A DNA stretch of 64,000 bases from Sphingobacteriales bacterium 50-39 (lineage in GTDB: Bacteria > Bacteroidota > Bacteroidia > Chitinophagales > Chitinophagaceae), in assembly GCA_001898505.1 (NCBI GenBank), contig MKTZ01000026.1:303194-367193 (forward strand). The letters are read 5' to 3'. Positions 23,908 to 31,590 of the stretch are shown piece by piece. A model generated the notes under the pieces. That model was not told the DNA's origin and ran no database searches. It worked only from the letters and a program-made list of their open reading frames with translations. A program made the translations under genes and the position numbers. Position 1 is the stretch's first letter, and every line of letters starts with the position of its first letter.

Positions 23908-24906
23908 ATGAAATATTTATTGTTCACCTGCGTCTCTGCAATCGTCGCCTTATCCCTGAACGGATGCAGGAAAAACACTCCAATATCCAACGGTACCGAT
24001 ACCACAGGTGGCGGCAATGCTTCTGTTTACATAGCCGGGTTCGACAATGGCAATATAGTATATTGGAAGGATGGAAAGGAAAACGAACTCGGAACGGCCG
24101 CACCGGGTTATTATGGGAATGCGTTGGGAATTGCAATAATGGGCGGAGATGTATATGTTGCGGGTTTCGTTGGCGATACCGCGGTGTACTGGAAAAATGG
24201 CGTGGAAAAATATCTTTCCAATCCGGATTCCGGAACCGCGGCCGCAACTGCGATTGCCACTTCGGCTACAGATATTTATGTGGCCGGATACGGACAAACG
24301 AATAGCGGAGGCTATTACGCCGGTAATAGCGTTCTTTATTGGAAAAACGACCTAAGAACGATCGTAGCCACCAGTTCCAATGTGGTCACCGCCGTTTCGA
24401 TAGCTGTCTCGGGTAGTGATGTTTATATCGCAGCAACGATCGGGAACGACACTGCTGCATACTGGAAAAACGGCATCCGCACCACACTTGGCTCTCACTA
24501 TTCCTATGCATACGGCATTGCTGTATCCGGCGGAGACGTATATGTCGTCGGGGTAGACAATGGCGCACCGGTCTATTGGAAAAATGGAATAAGAGTGGCC
24601 CTTCCTTATACGAAGCTGGCCGCCTGCTATAGCATAGCGATCTCAGGTACGGACGTATATATTTCAGGCGTGGACAACGGAAATGCAGTATATTGGAAGA
24701 ATGGAACGGAAAATTCTTTGGGCGAGGGAGCTGCCAATGCCATTACGACTGTCGGCAAGGATGTTTACGTTACGGGTTCCGCATACGCTTCTCAAGCCAA
24801 TTATGCCGGATACTGGAAAAACGGGAACCTAGTCTCCTTTGTGGGCTCGCCTCCAGGCACTCAGTCCACGGAACAAGGAAATGCAATTGCGGTAGTTACG
24901 CATTAA
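23908..24906 (+). CDS. Lipoprotein with seven YWKNG repeats, beta-propeller-like
   Basis: A 332-residue protein read from the ATG at 23908; a longer in-frame start at 23872 would bury the signal peptide. MKYLLFTCVSAIVALSLNGC is a lipoprotein signal with lipobox L-N-G-C. The rest holds seven repeats of the form [DS]-[VI]-Y-[VI]-[AVST]-G ... [VA]-x-YWK[ND]G spaced about 45 residues apart. Seven such beta-rich units suggest a seven-bladed propeller on the cell surface or periplasmic face. Function is unknown. It is the first chromosomal gene to the right of the island and stands alone. Confidence 0.8.
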   Translation: MKYLLFTCVSAIVALSLNGCRKNTPISNGTDTTGGGNASVYIAGFDNGNIVYWKDGKENELGTAAPGYYGNALGIAIMGGDVYVAGFVGDTAVYWKNGVEKYLSNPDSGTAAATAIATSATDIYVAGYGQTNSGGYYAGNSVLYWKNDLRTIVATSSNVVTAVSIAVSGSDVYIAATIGNDTAAYWKNGIRTTLGSHYSYAYGIAVSGGDVYVVGVDNGAPVYWKNGIRVALPYTKLAACYSIAISGTDVYISGVDNGNAVYWKNGTENSLGEGAANAITTVGKDVYVTGSAYASQANYAGYWKNGNLVSFVGSPPGTQSTEQGNAIAVVTH

Positions 24907-24947
24907 GGTAAATTCGACGAGCTCTCCCCCGGATCTGAGGGATTGTA

Positions 24948-26453
24948 TTAAAGAGCTTCGATAGAAAATCGGGTATATTTCTCTTTCCGGTTGTATTCCG
25001 ATACCATCATATGCCCTTCCTTGGCAGGATAGACATTGACCCTCACATTGCCGTCCTTATGCGGGATGGTCCGTGCGATCTTTTTATTGTTGACATTGTA
25101 GATATAGATATTCTCTTCATCGTCGATGATCATGTAGTTGGTTTTGGTATCCGGGTTGACCACTTTATAAAAATCTTTCTTGTCCAGCTCGGGCAGGATG
25201 CTCCCGGCATTGAAATATTTTGTTTCATCGCAGGGGATATTATTGTCCAAAGTCAATTTACCGGATCCTTCCTGCCGGATGAAAACCCCATCCGCCAACT
25301 TGTATTTGGCAGCTCCCACGATCCCTTTTCCTACCAGTGCTGTGCCGGCAAAAATAGTGTTGCCATTAAAATCCCTCAATGCCGTAGCATATCTTACATA
25401 AAAGCCTTTTTGGGTGAAATAGCCATCTTCGGCGATACCGGGAATGTTCGCATCAGACCAATAGGTGCAATTGGCATGCATTTTCTTGTTCGGGTTTCCC
25501 AGATCGAGCGTGAATAAGCCCAGGTAAGGGATGTAGGAATAATCGTTTGCCGTGATAAAATGCCTCTCCCGCTTGGGGTTGATGATACACCCGGCTATAT
25601 ATGCGTCACCTGTAGCAGGGTCATTATCAAAAGACAGGACTTTTAGCCAATTATCGTCTCTGTCCCTGAGATCGAAATTGTTCTTGATAACAAGATCCTT
25701 CGCGGAATATACATAGAGCTTGTAACCGCCCTCCGGAGTGGGCCGGTCCTGCTTCGTCAGGAGATAAATATCCGAAGCAGAAGTGTGCAGATAAAAGTGA
25801 TCGGCATACGTTGGGGCATCCTGTTCATTTGTCAAAGCTCCCCTGGTATCGAATACCAGCAGTTTCCGTTTCAAATCGTCGCCATAAAAGAAGGCAAAAC
25901 CGCTATTGGGAACATTCTTTATTTGCATCCCATATTTCAGATGCGCAGCCAATTTCATCGATGCGGACCAGGGATTCCTGGCGGGAAGCGCTTCTGTACT
26001 CAGATCTGCATCCTTATAATAACTATTGAGGATCTTACCATCCAAACTTATAAATTGTAACAGGATATGGCTCGATTTTGCGGCATCCATTACCTTTTTA
26101 TAATCCTTCGGGCTCCTGACGGTATTTACGCTCGTCAGCGAGCTTTGGATATACCCTAAGCACAATACATTCTGCTCGAAAGATACGCTCTGAAGATCGA
26201 GGATCCCCTGGCGAAATTTGACGGTGCCGATGTCGTTGAGATTTTCATCCATGATCGTCAACTTGTAGTTAAACGAGTCCGCATCGGCTTTTTCCAACCG
26301 GGTGAATGCCAGATAGCCGACCAGGGTATTGTCCTGGGCAATGGCTTTGATCTGGGTGGCTATATCTTCGCCAATCTCTTTGAATATCTTTGTCTGCGCC
26401 TGAAGGAAATAACCAGATAGCAGGCTCACTATTAAAAAAGCTAATTTCTTCAT
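24948..26453 (-). CDS. Secreted protein of unknown function (DUF6770-like)
   Basis: The ATG at 26451-26453 gives MKKLAFLIVSLLSGYFLQAQ, a clear signal peptide ending AQ; an upstream ATG six codons earlier is less likely. The 501-residue protein is beta-rich throughout and reads like the Bacteroidota secreted family I recall as DUF6770; that name is from memory and unverified. Features include SYIPYLGLFTLDLGN and a C-terminal propeller-like end (NKKIARTIPHKDGNVRVNVY). It is convergent with the repeat lipoprotein gene (41-base gap) and divergent from the YcaQ-like gene. Confidence 0.7.
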   Translation of the reverse strand: MKKLAFLIVSLLSGYFLQAQTKIFKEIGEDIATQIKAIAQDNTLVGYLAFTRLEKADADSFNYKLTIMDENLNDIGTVKFRQGILDLQSVSFEQNVLCLGYIQSSLTSVNTVRSPKDYKKVMDAAKSSHILLQFISLDGKILNSYYKDADLSTEALPARNPWSASMKLAAHLKYGMQIKNVPNSGFAFFYGDDLKRKLLVFDTRGALTNEQDAPTYADHFYLHTSASDIYLLTKQDRPTPEGGYKLYVYSAKDLVIKNNFDLRDRDDNWLKVLSFDNDPATGDAYIAGCIINPKRERHFITANDYSYIPYLGLFTLDLGNPNKKMHANCTYWSDANIPGIAEDGYFTQKGFYVRYATALRDFNGNTIFAGTALVGKGIVGAAKYKLADGVFIRQEGSGKLTLDNNIPCDETKYFNAGSILPELDKKDFYKVVNPDTKTNYMIIDDEENIYIYNVNNKKIARTIPHKDGNVRVNVYPAKEGHMMVSEYNRKEKYTRFSIEAL

Positions 26454-26519
26454 GATGATGGTAGAAGCCATGCAAAATAAATAAAAACAGCTAATTATTT
26501 CCTACCTTCCCTCATTCGT

Positions 26520-27716
26520 ATGAAGCAGGCCACCCTCACCAAGTCACAAGCCAGAAAGATCATTCTCCATGCGGCAGGGCTCTCTAAACCAGCACCGTTT
26601 GGAAAAGGTCGCGAAGCCGTCTACAAGCTCATCGACCATCTTGGTTTTGTCCAGCTCGATACCAACTATGTCGTGGAGCGCGCACACCACCATACTATTG
26701 CTGCCCGGGTGCCCGACTATAAGCTGGAATGGCTGGAAGAGCTGCAGGCAGATGGAAGGATCTTCGAATTCTTCACTTCCGACTCGGGATTCATCCCCAT
26801 GCACAATTTCCGTTTCTCGCTGCCCGTAAAGCAAGGATTTTTATCCAATCGAAAGCCCCTGACCCAACCAGAGATCAATCTCATGAACAAGGTGCTGGAC
26901 AGGATCGATCGCGAAGGGCCATTGATGGTAAAGGATTTTGAGAACGATAGACAGGAAGCAAGCTTAGGTTGGTGGGATTGGCGACCGTCCAAAGTGGCGC
27001 TCGAAAGGCTGTACCTGGATGGCAGGCTGATGACCACACGAACAAAAGAATTCCTGAAAGTATATGACTTGCCATTGAACCTGGTCCCGGACGACATCGA
27101 TACGACGATGCCTACACCGGAGGAGTTTGCAAGACATATCATCCGGCGTGAATTGAAGGCTCTGGGTATCGCCTACGCAAAAGAAATCGCCTGGCGCGCC
27201 CGCTATGTGAAGAATAACCTTGTAAAAAAGGAGCTGGAAAAGCTGGTAGAAGAAGGAGAAATTTGCAAGGTAGCTGTCGAAGGTTTGAAGACTGCCCCTC
27301 TCTACATGCTTCCCGCCTATAAGAACAAAAAGATCCAGCTGTCCGGCGACGCATTTATTCTTTCGCCATTCGACACATTGAACGTCTTCCGGCATCGTTT
27401 AAGAGACTTCTTCGACTTCGACTACCAAATAGAATGCTTTGTCCCCGCACCCAAACGGAAATATGGCTATTTCTCATTACCCCTACTGATCGGAGACATT
27501 TTTGTCGCCCGAATGGATTCAAAGGCCGACAGGAAACAAAAGACATTGATCATCCATAATCTCCACTTCGAGCCGGTGAAGCTAAGCAAACCAATGATCG
27601 GTAAAATCATCGATGCCATTCAGACATTTGCGCGATTCAATCAGTGCGGGGATCTAGTTATTTCGAAGTCAAATAATAAACAATACTTGAAAGCCATAAA
27701 GGATGGACTCCGGTAA
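26520..27716 (+). CDS. YcaQ-type winged-helix DNA glycosylase
   Basis: A 398-residue protein of the HTH_42/YcaQ-AlkX family. The signature GFVQLDTNYVVERAHHHTI contains the catalytic Q-x-D motif (Q45, D47) of these glycosylases, which unhook DNA interstrand cross-links and remove bulky alkyl adducts. Three winged-helix modules with a C-terminal beta barrel are expected; the segment SPFDTLNVFRHRLRDFFDFD and the end LHFEPVKLSKPM fit the family. Length is normal. It is a single gene, divergent from the 24948 gene. Confidence 0.9.
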   Translation: MKQATLTKSQARKIILHAAGLSKPAPFGKGREAVYKLIDHLGFVQLDTNYVVERAHHHTIAARVPDYKLEWLEELQADGRIFEFFTSDSGFIPMHNFRFSLPVKQGFLSNRKPLTQPEINLMNKVLDRIDREGPLMVKDFENDRQEASLGWWDWRPSKVALERLYLDGRLMTTRTKEFLKVYDLPLNLVPDDIDTTMPTPEEFARHIIRRELKALGIAYAKEIAWRARYVKNNLVKKELEKLVEEGEICKVAVEGLKTAPLYMLPAYKNKKIQLSGDAFILSPFDTLNVFRHRLRDFFDFDYQIECFVPAPKRKYGYFSLPLLIGDIFVARMDSKADRKQKTLIIHNLHFEPVKLSKPMIGKIIDAIQTFARFNQCGDLVISKSNNKQYLKAIKDGLR

Positions 27717-27721
27717 AGATC

Positions 27722-28621
27722 TTAAAGAGTGATATTTACACCAACCGACCAGTAAAATATATTACTTAAATTCTCCCGATAGGTACTTGTGCTCCCGCTG
27801 CCGCCTGTCGATGGTTTGGTTGAAAGAGTAATAACAGATTCATTCACCGGGATGGCAAAGACTGGTGTAAAGTTGATCTTTATATTCTTATGCAATGTGT
27901 ATTCCACCGCCGAGCTGCACTCGTAGTCCATGATCTGAAAGCGTGAGGCATCTGCAATGCTGCCGGAGACTGTGCTGCCTGAATTTTTATTTTTGCTGCG
28001 GCTGGAATTATATCGCTTGCTTTTGTAATAATTGTTATAGAAATTCTGCATCCCCGCATTGACCTTGACCGCAGGGTTGATCTCTAATTTGTTTTCGATA
28101 ACAGTAAAAGAATGCTCAAGTCCAAAGCCGGTCCCGATATCGACGCTACCCGAAAAATCGGCGCCCAATTCCAGTGAGGGTTGAATAAACCCAAAATCAT
28201 AGGAGAAATAGCTGGCTACCCTTCCACTGATAGCGGAATTGACCGCAAAACTCTGATCGCTATAAAAATCTTTACCGGCGCTAATCTCTACATTCAGGTT
28301 GTCGGAAGCATAACTATAGCCGCCCTCTATGGTGGCAACGTCGATCCTGTTGTTATCCGCACCCGGAAGATAAGAGATACTCCCGGAGATAAAGAAACCC
28401 GATTTGTCATGATACGCAATAGCAGGAGTAATATAGGGTACGGATGTGGAATCTCTTCGTCCCAGGTAAACGTTATCACTTAAATAGGTTAGACTCAAGT
28501 CCCAATGAGATTTTTTCGAAGTGGCACTATCCTTTTTTACCGGCATATGCTGGGCATTGACTGTATTACGCGCAAATACCAGAAGAATCAGACATGAGGT
28601 GGCTTTAAATAGGTGTTTCAT
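27722..28621 (-). CDS. Outer-membrane beta-barrel protein
   Basis: A 299-residue protein with a signal peptide (LILLVFARNTVNAQ, about residues 11-24) followed by alternating amphipathic strands, for example HWDLSLTYLSDNVYLGR, SGFFISGSISYLPG and NLNVEISAGKDFYSD, ending in FYWSVGVNITL. The terminal hydrophobic strand suits BAM-dependent barrel assembly. A Ser/Lys/Asn-rich loop (SSRSKNKNSGSTVSG) is probably extracellular. Substrate unknown. Its end lies five bases from the stop of the convergent YcaQ-type gene. Confidence 0.75.
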   Translation of the reverse strand: MKHLFKATSCLILLVFARNTVNAQHMPVKKDSATSKKSHWDLSLTYLSDNVYLGRRDSTSVPYITPAIAYHDKSGFFISGSISYLPGADNNRIDVATIEGGYSYASDNLNVEISAGKDFYSDQSFAVNSAISGRVASYFSYDFGFIQPSLELGADFSGSVDIGTGFGLEHSFTVIENKLEINPAVKVNAGMQNFYNNYYKSKRYNSSRSKNKNSGSTVSGSIADASRFQIMDYECSSAVEYTLHKNIKINFTPVFAIPVNESVITLSTKPSTGGSGSTSTYRENLSNIFYWSVGVNITL

Positions 28622-28712
28622 ATCATGAAAGACATAAATTCGTCCATTTGGTCCCAGTAGCCCGGGCTATTGAGATGTAAATCATTTGTTAATCACGTAA
28701 ATTGCAGCCAAA

Positions 28713-29420
28713 ATGAAGATACACGTCCTCCAGCACGTTCCTTTCGAAGGACCTGGTACCATCACCGACTGGTGTCGATCCCATGGTCACCAAATGGACA
28801 CTACTCCATTATATTCCCCCGACCATCGGCTGCCATCAACGGATGTCGTCGACATGCTCATTATCATGGGGGGGCCCATGGGGGTATACGATGAAGAGAC
28901 CTATCCATGGCTAAAAACGGAAAAGGGCTTTATACATGACTTCCTTCAGTTGGACAAGCCCGTGCTGGGTATCTGCCTGGGCGCCCAATTGCTGGCAGTG
29001 TGCAATGGAGCCGTTGTCCGGCCCGCACCACAAAAGGAAATAGGCTGGTTCCCTGTCAAACAGACCGCAGCGGCCAGGAACGAGCCATGGTTCTATTCAC
29101 TGTTCAAGAACGATCCAATCCTTTTTCACTGGCATGGGGACAGGTTCGAGATCCCAAAAGGAGCGGTAGAGCTGGCATTCACGGAGGCCAACGACAACCA
29201 GGCATTCCTCTTGAATAAAAAGGTGCTTGGGCTGCAATTTCATGCAGAAGTGAATGAAGACGGGCTGCGACAGATGGTACAAGAGGGCCTGCATGAGCTA
29301 CAGGAAGGAACCTATATCCAGTCAGCTGAGATCCTGCTGGCCAGCCCTTCTTTTAATACGGCGCACCCTATTATGTGGGCCATATTGGACCATTTAATTA
29401 CTTTTATCCCATGTCATTGA
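28713..29420 (+). CDS. Class I glutamine amidotransferase
   Basis: A 235-residue protein with a stand-alone GATase-1 fold: IIMGGPMGVYDEE (51-62), the nucleophile elbow LGICLGAQ with C88, and LQFHAEVNED carrying the catalytic His and Glu near 175-177. The family transfers ammonia from glutamine to an unknown acceptor, or hydrolyses gamma-glutamyl bonds, without a fused synthetase. The helicase gene starts inside its 3' end (10-base overlap), so the two are coupled. Confidence 0.92.
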   Translation: MKIHVLQHVPFEGPGTITDWCRSHGHQMDTTPLYSPDHRLPSTDVVDMLIIMGGPMGVYDEETYPWLKTEKGFIHDFLQLDKPVLGICLGAQLLAVCNGAVVRPAPQKEIGWFPVKQTAAARNEPWFYSLFKNDPILFHWHGDRFEIPKGAVELAFTEANDNQAFLLNKKVLGLQFHAEVNEDGLRQMVQEGLHELQEGTYIQSAEILLASPSFNTAHPIMWAILDHLITFIPCH

Positions 29421-30751
29421 ACTCAGCCTCAATAAAGAAAATACTCGTCCGGCTCGGTATCGAGGAATTGAATGAGCTGCAATCCGCCACCTTGGAGGCC
29501 ATCAGGCAGGATCAGGACCTGATCCTGCTGTCCGATACAGGCTCGGGGAAGACCCTGGCATTCCTGTTGCCCGTGCTGTCGATGATGGACAAGCAGGCGT
29601 CGGGCACGCAGGCGCTGGTCATCGTACCATCCCGCGAGCTGGCCTTACAGATAGAACAGGTGTTCAAGACCATGGCCACTGGCTTTAAGGTCACCTGCTG
29701 CTATGGAGGCCATTTACGCGAGACGGAGGAGAACAATCTGATCGAAGCGCCGGCCCTCATCGTGGGAACGCCCGGACGGCTGGGGGACCATATCCGCAGA
29801 GGGAGTATCCACACGGACAACATACATACCCTTGTCCTGGACGAATTCGACAAGTCCCTGGAATTAGGGTTCCAGGACGAAATGTCTTTCATCATCACTT
29901 CACTCCCTTCTATACAAAAAAGGATGCTGACCTCGGCAACGGCAGCCACGGAGATACCAGGCTTTGTGGGGTTGCGGGACGCTGCGACACTGAACTTCCT
30001 GTCCGGGGAAAAGTCCGAACGCCTTCTGCTTCAGCAGGTATTGAGCGCCGATAAGGACAAGATAGAAACGCTGTTCCGTCTTCTCTGCCGGATAGGCTCC
30101 CGAAGCACCGTCGTATTCTGTAATCATCGTGAGGCGGTGGAACGTACCAGCGGCATGCTAAGGGAAAAAGGTATCGCCAATGTATTCTATCATGGCGCTC
30201 TCGAGCAGCCGCAGCGGGACAGCGCCCTGGCCAGGTTCAGGAACGGCAGCTCCTCCATATTGGTTACTACCGACCTTGCAGCCAGGGGATTAGACGTACC
30301 TAATATTCGTTATATCGTCCATTATCATCTCCCCTCCACGGAGGAGATATTTATCCATCGCAATGGCAGGACGGCCCGGATGGATGCCAGCGGAACAGCC
30401 ATATTTATCCTCTCACCCCAGGAAACCCTCCCCTCTTATATCAACGAACAGCCGGAAACCATCCAGCTACCAGAGACGGTCACCTTGCCGGACAAGCCCA
30501 AATGGACTACCCTGACTATTTCCGCGGGCAAAAAGGACAAGGTCAACAAAGTGGATATCGTCGGATTCTTCAGTCATAAGGGACAGCTCAAAAAAGAAGA
30601 CATCGGGCTCATAGAAGTAAAGGATTTCTTCGCCTTTGTAGCTATCCGCAAATCAAAAGCGAGCCATACACTACACCTGATAAAGGACCAAAAGTTAAAG
30701 AACAGGAAGGTGACGATCGAAGTAGCCAAGGACCTGAAGCCGACCTACTGA
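29411..30751 (+). CDS. dbpA: DEAD-box RNA helicase, DbpA-like
   Basis: A 446-residue helicase read from ATG 29411 (MSLNSASIKKILVRLG). The motifs are Q motif LNELQ, Walker A SDTGSGKT (41-48), VLDEFD in place of DEAD (about 142-147), SAT (TSATAAT), TDLAARGLD and HRNGRTAR. The last 75 residues (KVDIVGFFSHKGQLKKEDIG and onward) match the DbpA C-terminal RNA-binding domain, which targets hairpin 92 of 23S rRNA in ribosome assembly. An in-frame ATG at 29375 would overlap the upstream gene more and lacks family similarity. Confidence 0.88.
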   Translation: MSLNSASIKKILVRLGIEELNELQSATLEAIRQDQDLILLSDTGSGKTLAFLLPVLSMMDKQASGTQALVIVPSRELALQIEQVFKTMATGFKVTCCYGGHLRETEENNLIEAPALIVGTPGRLGDHIRRGSIHTDNIHTLVLDEFDKSLELGFQDEMSFIITSLPSIQKRMLTSATAATEIPGFVGLRDAATLNFLSGEKSERLLLQQVLSADKDKIETLFRLLCRIGSRSTVVFCNHREAVERTSGMLREKGIANVFYHGALEQPQRDSALARFRNGSSSILVTTDLAARGLDVPNIRYIVHYHLPSTEEIFIHRNGRTARMDASGTAIFILSPQETLPSYINEQPETIQLPETVTLPDKPKWTTLTISAGKKDKVNKVDIVGFFSHKGQLKKEDIGLIEVKDFFAFVAIRKSKASHTLHLIKDQKLKNRKVTIEVAKDLKPTY

Positions 30752-30824
30752 GATTAAACGGGGATTAAAACCGGCGGTTGAACATTATTTTTGTTGTTCA
30801 CACGCGAATCGGTATTTTCACTAC

Positions 30825-31580
30825 ATGTCATCATTGAGCCAGACCTCCTGCTTATCCTTATTCCTTACCATCCTTCTCCCGGCTGGAATACGGGCACAAT
30901 CCCAATTTTCCCGGGACGACAGCCTGGTCGAAAACAGGGCCTACTACAATGCAGTCAGCCAGTATCATGCATATTTAAAACCCGAGCCGGCTTTATACCG
31001 GGGTAACCGATATCACGAATATGCCTTTCAGCTGGCGGAGGGTCATCCATTCTATGGCGACGGCAAGGCCCATAAGGGCTCTGCCCTATACGACAGCATT
31101 TTTTATGAAGACCTTACGATCTTATACGACATGGTAAAAGACCAGGTGGTAATACCCAGTCCTTTTGGCGCCTATAAACTTTACCTGATCAACAGCAAGG
31201 TGGACGGCTTTACCATCGAAGACCATAGCTTCATCCGGCTAAAGGATAGCCTTAACCCTACGGCTCCCCGGAATGGCTTTTATGAACAGCTTTACAAGGG
31301 GCGGATCAGCCTCCTGAAAAAAAATAAAAAAGTTTTGAGGGACGACCTCCAGCTGTCAGGCGTCAGACAATACATCGATTCCAGCCTTTCGTATTATATA
31401 AAAAAAGGAGATACCTATTACTCCGTCCACAACAAAAACACTTTGTCGCACGCTTTTAAGGACAGGAGTAAAGAGCTTAACCGATTCATCCGGCAGAACA
31501 AACTTAGCGTACGCAAGGACCTGGAAAATACGTTGACAAAAGTTTCAGCATGGTATGACGCCCAAGACCTAATCCATTAA
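30825..31580 (+). CDS. Secreted protein, first gene of an outer-membrane operon
   Basis: A 251-residue protein with a signal peptide (LSLFLTILLPAGIRAQ, about 10-25). No family is recognised. The body has Tyr-rich segments (NRAYYNAVSQYHAYLKPEP) and a charged helical C-terminus (SKELNRFIRQNKLSVRKDLE). Its stop is 10 bases before the start of the TonB-dependent receptor gene, so it is probably an accessory periplasmic or surface protein for that receptor. Confidence 0.75.
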   Translation: MSSLSQTSCLSLFLTILLPAGIRAQSQFSRDDSLVENRAYYNAVSQYHAYLKPEPALYRGNRYHEYAFQLAEGHPFYGDGKAHKGSALYDSIFYEDLTILYDMVKDQVVIPSPFGAYKLYLINSKVDGFTIEDHSFIRLKDSLNPTAPRNGFYEQLYKGRISLLKKNKKVLRDDLQLSGVRQYIDSSLSYYIKKGDTYYSVHNKNTLSHAFKDRSKELNRFIRQNKLSVRKDLENTLTKVSAWYDAQDLIH

Positions 31581-31590
31581 TAAACCCGCG